Positions 12,051-23,054 of a DNA stretch of 64,000 bases are shown here, piece after piece (position 1 is the first letter of the stretch; every line of letters starts with the position of its first letter). The DNA is taken from positions 62,001-126,000 of the forward strand of contig JAAOMT010000448.1 in assembly GCA_016748015.1 (NCBI GenBank), written 5' to 3'. This DNA is from Geosiphon pyriformis (taxonomy: Eukaryota > Glomeromycota > Glomeromycetes > Archaeosporales > Geosiphonaceae). The notes below the pieces were generated by a model. It was given only the letters and a program-made list of their open reading frames with translations. It was not told where the DNA came from and did no database searches. The translations under genes and the position numbers were made by a program.

Positions 12051-13330
12051 CAGTCCATCAGCATTTCCATTGTCTTTTCCCTTTTTATAATGTACTGTAT
12101 AATTAAATGGTAAAAGTTCTATTTTCCATCTGACATGGCAATCATTTGCAAATTTTTGTTTTTGGATTGAAGTTAATCCTTTGTAATCAGTGTATACTTC
12201 AAACTTTTGACTCAAGTATTCCTTTTATTTGATGACAGCCCAATAGATAGCTAAGTGTTTTAGTGCTGGAGTTCCATAGTTCTTCTCAGCTGAACTTAAG
12301 CTTTTACTGGTGTAAGCTACTGGATGTTCTTTTCTATCTGATCTTTTCTGTAATAGTACTGCTCCTAATGCTTGACCTGATACATTAGTGGTGATTATAA
12401 ATAGTTTGCTGTAATCTGGATACATCAATACTGGAGCTTGGATAAGCTTTTTTTTTAATGTGTCAAACACTTCTTGTTGAGTTTCAGTCCATTCATATTT
12501 CACATTCTTGGTCTGTAGATGGTGAAGTGGCTGAGCCAGTTTTGAAAAGTCTTTGATAAAACAGCAATAATAGCCTGCAAAACCTAAAAATGCTCTTAGT
12601 TCTATCAAATTGGTTGGCACTGGAAAGTTTTTAACTACTTCAATCTTATCTGGATCCATTTTGATTCCGTTTTTGCTCACTACATGTCCCAAAAACTTGA
12701 GTTCAGTTTTTTCAAAGAAATATTTGGTTGTGTTTAGTTTTAATCTTGCTCTTTTCAACTTTTCAAACACTTGTTGGAGATGATGCAGATGATCATCGAA
12801 TGTTTTTGAGAACACATTGGTGTTATCCAAGTATACGATTACTAATTTCCATAGTAATCCAGTATAAACAATTTTCATGAGCCATTGAAATGTTGCTAGA
12901 GCATTCATTAAGCCAAATGGCATGACTTCAAACTCAAAATTTCTTTCTTTTGTGGTAAATACTGTTTTTTCTTTGTTGGCTGGATTCATGGCTACTTGTC
13001 AGTAACCACTATCCAAATCTAGTGTTGAGAACTATTTATTTTCTCCAAAAGTGTCAAATAGTTCTTGGATCTTTGGAGTTGGATAGCTGTTACCTTTTGT
13101 TACTCCATTCAGTTTCCAGTAGTCTACACAAAAATGGATTTTTTCATTTTTCTTATAGACCAGTATCACTGGTGATAACCATGGACTTATTAATGGCTGA
13201 ATTAGTCTATTGTCAAGCATTCAGTTAATTTCTTGATGAATGATCTCATGGCTAGCTAATGGTACTCTGTATGCTTTTTGTTTTATTGGCATTACATCTC
13301 CAGTCTTGATTTAATGCTAGATGATATTGG
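12050..13330 (-). pseudogene. Element A reverse transcriptase and RNase H
   Basis: This enzyme copies the element RNA to DNA. The frame 13032-13220 holds the start of the palm (PWLSPVILVYKK). The frame 12225-12989 holds FEVMPFGLMNALATFQW, the catalytic box as YLDN (12822-12833) instead of YLDD, then FLGHVVSKNGIK and FLGFAGYYCCFI. RNase H follows with ITTNVSGQALGAVL, where the family has TDASG, and SLSSAEKNYGTPALKHLAIYWAV. Loss of the second catalytic Asp should abolish polymerase activity. Stops break it near 12226 and 12990. The coding frame is the same as that of the dUTPase upstream. Confidence 0.9.
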
Positions 13331-14640
13331 TTCAGCCAAATTCATTTTTGCTGGCAAAAATGTCATTGAAATTGTTAAGTAACATCTTGAGTTGCATCTG
13401 TTAAAGTGGATCTAGATTCCCAATGTTTATCTGTTCCAATTGTTCTGGTTGAAGCAAATAACATTCACTTCTTCCGTAAATAGTTTGTGATGTAATGTTC
13501 ACATATCTACAAAGCTGTAGAAAATTTGGAATGTGGTTTGGTGGTTGATCTTCAACTTCAGTGGTTAAATATCCAATAATGGTTCCCTTTGGTATTTCTA
13601 TGACACTTCTGGTTGTGTTGTAAATGGGAATTTTGATATTTTTGGGGCTTTTGGCTGATATGTAAAGATTAGTGAGTCCAATCTCTTCTGATTCGCAAAT
13701 GGTGGCTTTTGCTTCAAACAACTGGGCTTGATTCTTTACTTTTCTTTTTATGGCTAACCTATACTGGTCATATGGTAAGATAGAAATTGTTTGACAGGTT
13801 GAGATAATTTCTTCTTTGCCAATAATTTTTTCCTCTGTCATATTAACTGGTATATCTATTTTACCCATTGATCCAAATCCTTATATTCCTTTAGCTGTAA
13901 TTCCTAATTCTTCCCTGTTTCCCACTGACACTAACTGAGCTATTTTGACCAAAGGCAAGAATATTGCCTGCACTATCTTTTCATTTGGCTCTATTACATA
14001 AGCCTTTTCTGAATTATTTTGTAGCATTACAGTGATATTTTCCATATATTCTGCATCAATTATTCCTCCTCTGATGTTGATTCTTTTTTTTGCTAGATTA
14101 CTCTTAGATGCTAGTTGAACCATTGTGGTTGCTGGAATTTCCAGTGCTATTTTCAGATCAATACAAGTGCACGAATGTGGTTCCAATTTAATGGCATCTT
14201 TTTTAGGATATCTCAGATCAAATCCTGCATCAGTATTATGCGCATGCTCTGGCATGATACTTTCATTATTGTTACTAAACCATTTTAGTTTCTGCTTCTT
14301 GGTGAGATCAAAGAGTGCTATAAATATTTTGGAGTTTGGATCTGAATCCAAATTACTGTTATCTTTGTTGCCATATTGAACAAAGCTAGAACCAGTGTTT
14401 TCATTATCATTGTTGTCAGAGTTTGAATTGGGATTGAAAATTGATTCCGATTCCAATATGCAGCTGCTGATTGGTTTGATTTCTTCTGGGATTGTGTAGA
14501 TCATTTGTGGTGATGGATTGTAGATGAGGTCACACTCATTACAATATTGAAAGTCACATGAAATCAAACAGTGATCACATAGTTGAGTGTTCAACTGTGC
14601 TAAATGCTCTTTCTGTTTTTCTCTTGTGGGTGCCAAAGTT
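13331..14640 (-). pseudogene. Element A dUTPase domain with N-terminal zinc module and C-terminal linker
   Basis: dUTPase hydrolyses dUTP to dUMP and keeps uracil out of new cDNA. The frame 13881-14636 starts with a CxxC-x9-CxxC module (LCDHCLISCDFQYCNECD), then an acidic low-complexity stretch, then trimeric-dUTPase motifs in order: AGFDLRY, ASKSNLA, GGIIDAEY, KIVQAIFLPLV, and GI-stop-GFGSMG at 13865-13895. The stop in motif 5 replaces what is Gln in element B. Frame 13401-13868 continues in register through a conserved linker ending in CYLLQPEQLEQINIGNLDP, just before RT. Placement between protease and RT is unusual. Confidence 0.88.
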
Positions 14641-15440
14641 TGATAGTGTTCATGAAATTCTTCTGGTTCCAGGAAATTTATGGCTGGTTTTTCATCTCAG
14701 TCGAGTTCTATAGGTTCCAGTGGGTTGTTTTTGATCTCCCTAATTTCTTTGGGTGTTGCTCCTTCTATTTTTGCAAGTGCTATTTGCCAGATCTCATCAT
14801 CATTGTGTAGACAACTGTCTAATTGTTGTACTGCTTTTCTCCAGGCTGCTTTTATTGGTGTCCCTTTCCTTACCCAGTCACTGATTAGGATTGTGTATTG
14901 ACACAATTCATTGCATGTTTCTCCTTACTCTGGAATGTCATTCCACATTTCTTTATCCAAGAGAGTTTCTCCACAAGTGAAACAAGATTGGTTGTCCCAT
15001 TTTCTTTGCCTCTTTGGTCATCCAAACCTTTCTATTATACATATGCAGTAGTAGAATTTGGTCGCTGTTGCATATTCTTCATCATTGCTATAGCATGCAC
15101 CTATTGATGACAATTTCTTGCTGCAATCAATGCATATAAGTTTTGGTTGCCAATAGGTAAATTGTGGTAGTGTAATGTAAGTGTAAGAGTTAGAAGAAGT
15201 GGTATTGGTGGTTGTTGTTTCTTTTTCTTTTTCTTTTTTCTTTCTCTTATCATTTTTTTCTTTCTATTTCCAGTTTAGTATTGGTTCATTTTTATTGTTG
15301 TCAGTCCAGGTCAGATTGTCAGTCTCCCAGATAAGTTCTTCTCTTTGTTTTCCCTTTCCATTGTTGTTCCATGATAGTATTAATGGCAGCTTATTGTGGT
15401 TTTCATCAACCCACAAGACTTGATATGTCTTTCATGTTGG
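14641..15440 (-). pseudogene. Element A Cys-rich domain and charged linker
   Basis: It corresponds to 20816-21700 of element B. The segment at 14697-14906 reads CQYTILISDWVRKGTPIKAAW and AKIEGATPKEIREIKNNP. Upstream (about 14910-15140) are Cys pairs of a zinc-ribbon-like module, broken by stops. A strongly charged Lys/Glu/Asp linker follows towards the protease (15190-15440). I do not recognise this domain outside this element family. Zinc binding is inferred from the cysteine spacing. Confidence 0.7.
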
Positions 15441-16172
15441 TTTCCTTTCCTCTTTTTCAAACTCGATTAGTGAGACTGGTGTAATGCTGCTGGGTTTGAA
15501 ATGGCCACACGTTGCTAGTACCCTCATATGTCGGCTGTTCTGATTGAACTGTAACTTCTGAGTGGTCCAATCAAGAATGGCATTTGTTTTGGTAAGCCAG
15601 TTATTACCAATTAACACTTAGTATTGAGTGGCTTCCATCATCAAAACTTTGATAGGGACTATGATGTTGTTGACTTCAAAAGGAAAGTTGTCAATCTTGC
15701 CAATAGAAGTTTTGATTGCTCCATTGGCTGTGATAATCTTTGTGCTGGCAGCTCTGTTAACTTGGCAATCTAATTGATCTATGAGTTGTCTGGTGATAAT
15801 GCTGCCAGCTAATTTACTATTCAGGATCAGTTTGATATACTGACCATCAACTTTGGTATTAGTATACATTATGGTTATTGGTTTGGTGTCCAGAGCAGCT
15901 CCACTGAATAATGGAACTAATGTGATTTTCTCAAGTTCAAATGGGAATATGACAACAAGTGATTCATCTTCGGTACTGGCGGCTGGTAGAATGTTGCAGG
16001 TAAGTGGCTTCTGGTTGGTTTCCTGTTTGCTAAATGCAGTATTTTCTGGAGTAACCAGAAGACTTAAGTAGTTCTGGAAACTTGGATTTTGGTTATACCT
16101 GGTTCCTGAACTCCACTGGCATGATCCTGATGGTTGATTTGATGAACTGGGGATCAGTTGGTAGACCACCAT
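15432..16172 (-). pseudogene. Element A aspartic protease
   Basis: The protease would cut the gag-pol polyprotein. Frame 15618-16172 shows the pepsin-like segment YIKLILNSKLAGSIITRQLIDQL, where the catalytic DSG of element B has become NSK. It then gives TKIITANGAIKTSIGKI and PFEVNNIIVPIKVLMME. Frame 15432-15617 continues with LIGNNWLTKTNAILDW, a conserved tail. Loss of the catalytic Asp by G-to-A type changes means the protease is dead. Confidence 0.85.
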
Positions 16173-16179
16173 TGCTGAT

Positions 16180-17220
16180 TTCCAGTTTTGGGTTACTCTG
16201 GATCTGGAGTTTCTAGATGTTATTGTAACTGAGTTTTGTGGCAGTGTTTGAATTGATTGTTGTGGTTGATAGACTATTTGTGGCTGTGGTTGATATATTT
16301 GGAGTTGATATACTGGTGTTTAATAGATTGGTGGCAGCATCATTGACAGATAAGTAGATTGATATTAATTTTGATTCGGGTAATAATTCGGAGTTGGAAA
16401 CTGGCAATCAAGATTTCAATATTGATTTCCCGATCGTGGGTTACTATAAGTATGGCAATCGGCTCTAAGGTGACCTTGTTTACCACAGTTGTGGCAAATT
16501 CGCATTTTTTGTTGCCATGGCTGATTTGTTGATAATGATGGATGCGACTAATTTTGGAAATAATTTGCATTTCCCTGATTATTACATTATTGAGGAGGCT
16601 AATAAATTGGACAATTGTCAGCTAAGTATCCTTCTAATTTCTGATTAATGGAATCACTAAATTGTTTCAGTTTAGAATCCAAGTCAGATGATTTATTCAT
16701 TACTAAATTCACAGCTTGGGCATAATTGGCTTCTAACTCAGTAGCTTCAAAATCTCTAGCATGAGTAACTGCAGCAGAAAGGTCTACTGGGTGCATCAGA
16801 CATACTCATTGGAGAATGCTGCTGCATAAGATTTGTGGCACTATAAAGTAATCAGCTTGGATAGCTTGGATTTGGCACAGATTTCTGTAAAAGCATCCCA
16901 AATAGGTGGTGACTGCTTTAGTGTCTTCTTGTTTTAGGGTGGTAAAAGTACTTGCCAGGCAGTTGATGCTGTTATTATTACTGAAATATCTTAGGAAATT
17001 GTTTTAAATGCATTAAAATTTTAAGGTTTTTGGACCAAACTATGATATCATGAGTTGGTAGTATCTTTTAGAAAATATGGGATGACTTGCATTGTTTTTG
17101 CATCATTTCAATTGTTTGCAGTAATGACTTTGGTGACATTATTGATCTATGCCTGGGCATCATCCTCTTTGCTGGTGAACTTTTCAAGTTTTGCAATTGT
17201 TGTAAAAGCCATTTGTGTGA
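16180..17220 (-). pseudogene. Element A gag: capsid, zinc knuckle and Pro/Gln-rich tail
   Basis: Gag builds the particle around element RNA. The capsid starts just inside the edge of insertion B; the minus strand near 17200-17213 reads ATGGCTTTTACA, equivalent to the ATG at 19088 in B. Capsid helices continue to about 16600 (HPVDLSAAVTHARDFEATE..EANYAQAVNLVMN). A CCHC knuckle lies near 16450-16505 in a frame broken by a stop, followed by a tail rich in Pro, Gln and Tyr. Gag is split by element B after about 27281; the N-terminal part resumes there. Confidence 0.85.
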
Positions 17221-18041
17221 TGTTACTCATAGAAATATAGGAAATATATTAGCATAATTATTAGCCAATCAGAAGTAAGCATAGTAAATGTAGAATTTCA
17301 GGATTTCTTTCAGGAATCACAGGATTCCAGGAATTTCAGGATTTCCAACGAGAAATTCCAGGATTCCTGTCGTGAAGAATCGAGGAATTGAGGAATCTCA
17401 ATTATGTATATATAGCAGTAGTGTTAGAAACAGAAAAGACAGAATCGATACCACAGAATCCTTAGCCTAGAAACACAAATCATCAAATAAATAATTATTC
17501 CATATCTCAACCCACTCTCCACTATCAACACTTCATGTTAATAGTAATTAATACTTGACCACACTGGAACAATAGCTCTTGATCATGGCTATTGACAGGA
17601 TACTAATCTGCAAATTGCCTTGGCTTATTTCTTTTCTTTCTTTATTTTTCTTTTATTTCTTTTTTTTTATTTTGTTGTTGTATACTAATTGATTAAAAAA
17701 GATTAAGTGCTGAGTTATTGACATCAAAAATAGCCTGGTAAAAGACCCAGAAATAAGGGTAGAATTATATATTATCAGATAGCTTACCAGAAAAGCACGA
17801 CTGCCAGACTAAATCCAGCCACCATGCTGAGAAAAAAATTGGGAAAACTCTTGGAAAAATACATATATTATTGACACTATTGAATTTCTGTCTATTATAC
17901 AAAGGACTCAACCAAAACCTTCAAATCCATCAAAACTTTCAGATACAACACCTTCAGATCACTATCAACTGCTATTAGCTTCGAGCACCAAGTTACGGGT
18001 TTGTTATTTAAATTCAATAGCAGAAATAATCACCTCTAACA
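17221..18041 (+). repeat. 5' LTR of element B (821 bp)
   Basis: It starts TGTTACTC and ends CCTCTAACA (from CCTGTAACA in the partner). It aligns without gaps, by eye, to 26460-27280. U3 has a repeat block of GAATT/GGATTCC-type units at about 17295-17395. TATATATA at 17407-17414 is the likely promoter, and AATAAA at 17486-17491 could be the poly(A) signal. The differences from the partner are almost all transitions. Confidence 0.95.
17407..17414 (+). promoter_or_regulatory. TATA box of element B 5' LTR
   Basis: TATATATA in the context TATGTATATATAGCAG, immediately downstream of the U3 repeat block. It is conserved at 26646-26653 and in solo LTR D at 11063-11070. Promoter role is inferred from position. 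Confidence 0.6.
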
Positions 18042-18042
18042 T

Positions 18043-19087
18043 TTGGTGCTTCCTGTAAGGTATAATCCTACAGAGAACCAGCACCGACAACACCAAACCA
18101 AAAGTGGCAGAATCAAAAAATATAGGAGCAAACCATTTAGGATTCGCAAAATACTTATTTCAACACTATTGTCAATACTTGGGATTAAACCACAATCATA
18201 TATCCACCGAATCAGTCTTCAATTTCTACATCAATGAAAAGATTTCTTCTTTATTAGGAACACCAGTGAATACTGAATCAGCAAGGGAAACTTTTTATAA
18301 AGAATTAATTCAAAACACCAACCTATCAACAAACCATAATTTTGCATCTATTATCACTAAGATCAACAAAGAAATTGAACATCACACCCAACAAAGATAT
18401 CCAATTACATACGCTAGTAAAGGCAAGGGAAAATTACAAACACCAGCAGTAACACCCAGAAAAATACAGCCACTTGCTTGGAAGAAAAACAAAGTTGAAT
18501 CCCCAAGCAACCCATCCTACCACTATACACCTGGAAGCGCCATCAACATATCATCAACAGACGCATTCACATCAACTGTGACATCAGCATTTGGATGATT
18601 CCTATTCCAAAGTAGACAAAGGAAAACAGAATTGTTAGAACCATATGGCGAATACTTTGAGAGATTTAATTCACAATCATCAACCCCATCAGGACTTTAA
18701 TCACCACCGCCTCCACCAGATTTTGGAATTTCTGATCCGTGGGAAGAAGCAGAATCAGAAAAGGAGGAAGAAGAATCAGAGGATCAAGAATTCACTTACC
18801 AGCACCCAAACACTGAAAACTTGAAAGTTGAAACCCTGAACATTCAAACTCAGCAACAGTTAAAAAATCCGGAAATCGAAACCCTGAATATTCGAACACC
18901 ACCAAATCAAAGAAATCAAAACCCCGAATTAATTCATCAGCAAAACTTACTTCCGGTAATTGTCATCAATCAACTGCTGATTAATTCCATAGCCGAACCC
19001 ATACAGCAGCCACTTTAGCTACCACCCCAACAACCAGGACAACAACAACTGCTTCAACAGCCACCACAACCACCTAACTTAGATCCA
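18043..19087 (+). pseudogene. Element B gag N-terminal region without any methionine
   Basis: The open frame begins straight after an in-frame TAA inside the LTR end (18037-18039) and reads through the primer-binding site as LVLPVRYNPTENQ. A one-base shift near 18085 moves to the frame VAESKNIGANHLGFAKYLF..., which matches element A (28012-28362). Stops occur at 18596-18598, near 18697 and at 19016-19018. No ATG codon occurs in this frame before 19088. The segment ends in Gln/Pro-rich and acidic stretches. It is conserved between A and B, so it was probably translated, but how is unclear. Function unknown. Confidence 0.7.
18044..18060 (+). promoter_or_regulatory. Primer-binding site of element B
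   Basis: TGGTGCTTCCTGTAAGG begins two bases after the 5' LTR. TGG at this point pairs with the CCA end of a tRNA. The same core, TGGTGCT followed by CTGTGAG, occurs in A (minus, 28345-28361), E (minus, 49331-49347), E0 (minus, 41746-41762) and decayed in C (36621-36636). I could not assign the tRNA. Confidence 0.65.
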
Positions 19088-19987
19088 ATGGCCTATGCAC
19101 CAATTGCAAAACTCGACAACTTTACTGGTGAAGAGGATGACGCTCAAATATGGCTGAACAATGTAGAAAAAGCCATCGCAGCCAATGGATGGAATGACGC
19201 TCGAGCAATGTAAGCCATTCCTTACTTTCTCAAGGATACTGCCAATTCATGGTATCAGAGCCTGGTTAATAAACCACAAGATTTCAATGTCTTCAAAGTG
19301 GAATTTCTAAGATACTTCAGCAACAATAATAACATCAATCACCTAGTTAATGTATTCACCACCATAAAACAAGGAGAAACTGAAGCAGTCACTACTTATC
19401 TGGAATGCTTCCATCGAAATCTATGCCAAATTCAAGCAATTGACACCAATTATTTCACAGCACCACAGATACTCAATCAGTTTATCCATGGCTTGCACAA
19501 CAGCATCTTGCAACATGTACGGCCATTGCATCCAGGTATCCTTCAAGACGCAGTTACACATGCCAGAGATTTTGAATCTGCTGAGTCAGAGGCTAACCAC
19601 GCCCAAGCTGTTAATCTAGTAATGAATGGGTTATCTGAATTGGATTCCAAATTGAAGAAGTTCAGTGAATCAATCAATAAGAGATTGGAAGAATACTTAG
19701 CTGACAATCACACCATTTATCAGTCTCCACAATGACGCAATAATCAAGGAAACTTTAATCGTGCCCAAAATCAATTATGCCCATCTTTATCAACCAATCA
19801 ACAGTGGCAACAAGAAACGTGTATCTGTCACTATTGTGGTAAACAAGGACATATCCAAATTGACTGTTGCCAGCATCTAAATAACCAATGATTGGGAAAT
19901 CAATATTGAAACTCTGATCACCAGTTCCAAACTCCGAATCATTATCCAAGTCAGAATCAAGACCAATATCGAAATAATTACCTGCTC
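19088..19987 (+). pseudogene. Element B gag capsid and CCHC zinc knuckle
   Basis: ATG at 19088-19090 in CCAATGGC starts the capsid (MAYAPIAKLDNFTGEEDDAQ), a Retrotrans_gag-type domain with WLNNVEKAIAANGW and YFLKDTANSWYQSLV. Stop TAA at 19211-19213 replaces a probable Gln codon. The main frame 19298-19735 runs to a TGA. The knuckle CHYC-GKQG-H-IQID-C (CX2CX4HX4C) lies at 19826-19867 in the same frame and would bind element RNA. More stops follow in the tail. Confidence 0.88.
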
Positions 19988-20815
19988 ATGATGCAGCAAC
20001 CAATCTATCACCCACCAGTATATCAACCTCCGATTCATCAGCCACAGCCACAAGTAATATATCAACCACAGCCACAAATTATCTATCAACCCCAACCAAT
20101 TCAAACACCAACCCAGAATCCAGCTCAAATGACATCAGGCAACCCTCGATCCAGAGTCACTCAAAACTGGAAATCGGTGATGATTGTTCACCAACTGATC
20201 CCCAGTTCACTAAACTCACCATCAGGATTATGCACCCAGAATTTGGATATCAGTCGCGTTCAAAACCCAAATTCTCAACACTATTTAAGTCTCCTAGTTA
20301 CTCCAGAAAATGTCACATCCAACAACACAGAATTCAATCAGTATGTACCTACCAACACCATTCTACCGGCAACCATCTCTAGTGACGAATCCCTAGCCAC
20401 CATCTTTCCTTTCAAACTCGAAGAAAACACCCCAATACTGTTGTTCAGTGGAGCTGCCCTCAAAGAGAAACCCATAACAGCAATGTATACGGATGCCAAA
20501 GTTAATGGTCACTTCATCAAACTCATCCTAGATAGTGGATCAGCTGGCAGCATAATCACTAGACAACTTATGGATCAATTAGGTTGCCGAGTTGATCAAG
20601 CTGCCAGTGCCAGAATCATCACAGCCAATGGAGTGACCAAAACTCTAATCAGCGAAATTGACGATTTCCCTTTTGAAGTCAATGGCATCGTGACTCCCAT
20701 TAAAGTTCTAGTAATGGAAGCCATTCAATACCAAGCTCTTATTGGTAATAACTGGCTATCCAAAGCCAATGCAACATTAGACTGGAACACCCAGGAACTC
20801 CAGCTAATGTATTAG
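19988..20815 (+). pseudogene. Element B Gln/Pro-rich tail and aspartic protease
   Basis: An uninterrupted 275-residue frame in register with gag. The first 60 residues are PQPQ/YQP repeats. The protease core reads FIKLILDSGSAGSIITRQL with DSG at 20531-20539, then ITANGVTKTL (flap region) and ALIGNNWLSKANATLDW. The catalytic DSG triad is intact, unlike in A (NSK), C (DNS) and E (DNK). It is followed by a TAG after LQLMY and a continuing charged linker. The protease would mature gag-pol in the particle. Confidence 0.88.
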
Positions 20816-21796
20816 AGCCAACACATATGTGTTCTGGCCACATATGACCACTTCAAAACTCCTCCAAGAGAGAAACTATTAATCGAGCTGGAGGAGAAGA
20901 AAAAAAAGCCTACCTGGGAAGCCTACCAAGTATTGTGGGCTGACGAAGAGCACAACGAGCTGCCGCTAATACTCTTCTGGGACAACAACAACAAAGAAAA
21001 AGGAAAACAAAAGGAAGAACTTATCAGGGAAACCGATGACCTGACATGGACCGACAATGATGAGAGCGAACTGACTTCAAGTTGGGAATGAGAAGAAGAC
21101 AAAAAAAATAAAGAGAAGGGAAAAAAAAAAGAGACCACTCAAACCACCACCGCTTATAACACCTACACTACACCACAACGATCTACTTATCATCGACCCA
21201 AGCTTATATGCGTCAATTGTGGTAAGAAATTGTTGTCAATGGGTGCATGCTGTAGGGATAATGAGGAATATTCAACAGCAACTAGGTTCTATTGCCGCCC
21301 ATGTATCCTTGAATGCTTTAGAAAACCAAAACAAGTAGGGAAATGGGACAATCAGTCATGCTTAGCTTGTGGAGAAACTCTCTTGGATGAAGGAATGTGG
21401 CATGACATTCCTGAATGTGGAGAAACATGCGACATATCATGTCAATACATGATTCTAATAAGTGACTGGGTAAGGAAAAAAACCCCAATAGAAGCAGCCT
21501 GGAGAAGAGCTGTACAGCAACTGAACAGTTACCCACATGATGATGACAAAATTTGGCAAATGGCACTTGCAAAAATTGAAGAGGCGATGCCAGAAGAGAT
21601 AAAAACGATCAAAGACAACCCCCCAGAACCTTTAAAGCTTGACTGGGATGCAGAACCCATCATAAACCTTCTGGACCTGGAACAATTTCACGAACACTAT
21701 CAAGAATTAGCACCCACAAGGGAGGAACAAGAACAACAGTTAGAGCAGTTGAACACTCAACTATGTCAATACTGTCTAATTTCCTGTGACTTCTAG
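20816..21796 (+). pseudogene. Element B charged linker and Cys-rich zinc-ribbon-like domain
   Basis: The frame continues from the protease. A linker rich in Lys and Glu (20816-21130, with a TGA) leads to a Cys-rich block: CVNC (from 21209), ACC, CRPC, CLAC and CGETCDISC up to about 21450. A helical part follows with WVRKKTPIEAAWRRAVQQL and AKIEEAMPEEIKTIKDNPPEPL. The final CQYC-LISCDF-stop-YCDEC at 21766-21812 is a second CxxC module. Spacing suggests two zinc sites. I know of no described function. Position between protease and dUTPase suggests a nucleic-acid-binding or scaffold role, which is inference. Confidence 0.75.
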
Positions 21797-22705
21797 TATT
21801 GCGACGAGTGTGACTTCATTTACAATCCACCACCATGCATGATCTACACGATCCCGAAAGAGGAAAAACCAATCAGCAGCTGCACATTAGAATCAGAATC
21901 ACCAATTAATCGCAATTTAAACTCCAACAATGACGATGACAATAACGGTTCCAGCTCCATTCAAAATGGCAATAACAATGACAATGATTCCAACTCAGAT
22001 ACAAACTCCGATTTAAACTATGAACAATACATTGTACTACCAGATCTCTCCAAGAAACAAGAGTTGAAATGGTATAGTGACAATGGGGAAGGTATTATGC
22101 CAGAACGTGTGCATGATACTGATGCAAGGTTTGATCTGAGATATCCAGGAAAAGATGCCATCAAATTGGAACCACATTCACGCACCTGCCTTGATCTGAA
22201 AATAGCACTAGAAATTCCGGCAACAACCATAGTTCAATTAGCATCTAAGAGTAGTTTAGCAAAAAGAGAAATCAATATAAGAGGAGGAATAATTAACATG
22301 AGATATGTAGGAAATATCATCACCATGCTACAAAATGACTTAGAAAAGGCCTATGTAATAGAACCCAATGAAAAAATAGCACAGGCAATATTCCTGCCTC
22401 TGGTTAGAATAGCTCAGTTAGTGTCAGTAGAAAAGAGAAAAGAATTAGGAATAACAGCAAGAGGAATACAGGGATTCAGATCCACAGGTAGAATAGATGT
22501 ACCAGTTAACATGGCAGAGGAAGAAATTGTTGGCCAAGGAGAAATTATCTCAACGGGTCAAGCTATTTTCATTCCACCATATAGCCAGTACATGTTAGCA
22601 ATAGAAAGGAAGGAAAAGAAGCAAGAACAGATGTTTGAAGCAGAAACAACCCTTTGTGAATCAAGAGAGATTGATCAATCTCCACATACTAGCCAAAAGC
22701 TATAG
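21797..22705 (+). pseudogene. Element B dUTPase domain
   Basis: In register with the preceding frame. After an Asn/Asp-rich stretch (21900-22020) come the dUTPase motifs: TDARFDLRY (family AGFDL), ASKSSLA, GGIINMRYVG (family GxIDxxY), KIAQAIFLPLV and RGIQGFRSTG at about 22465-22494. Motifs 1, 3 and 5 carry G-to-R or D-to-N changes of the G-to-A type, including the motif 3 Asp, so the enzyme is probably inactive. The reading then goes out of frame near 22660. In retroviruses that encode dUTPase the domain sits elsewhere (within gag-pro, or between RNase H and integrase), so this placement is notable. Confidence 0.88.
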
Positions 22706-23054
22706 CAGCATAAAAATTCCCATCTACAACAATACTGGCAATGTCATCAGCATACCAGAAGGAACCACCATTGGATATTTAACCACAGAAATAGAAAACC
22801 AACCACCAAACCCCATTCCAGACTTTCCACAACTTTGTGGATATGTTGACATCACATCACAAACAATCTATGGACGAGACAAATGTTATTTGCTCCAACC
22901 AGAACAATTAGAACAAATGAACATGGGAAACTTAGATCCACTCCAATATATGCAGCTCAAGATGTTACTCAACAATTTCAATGACATCTTTGCCAGTGAA
23001 AATGAGTTTGGCCGAACTAACATCATCTAGCATCAGATCAAGACTGGAGATGCA
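22635..23054 (+). pseudogene. Element B linker between dUTPase and RT
   Basis: Frame 22635-23030 carries KSYSSIKIPIYNNTGNVISIPEGTTIGYLTTE, DITSQTIYGRDKCYLLQPEQLEQMN and FNDIFASENEFGRTN. This region is well conserved in A (13401-13868) and C (31994-32332). The end (FNDIFA) is the usual lead-in to a Ty3/gypsy RT. A TAG at 23028-23030 separates it from RT. Confidence 0.75.

Noticed and set aside
14125-14379. Plus-strand frame with Ser/Leu-rich reading opposite the element A dUTPase
   Set aside because: A near-identical shadow exists at 22018-22230 (minus) opposite the dUTPase of element B, so it follows from antisense of a conserved domain.
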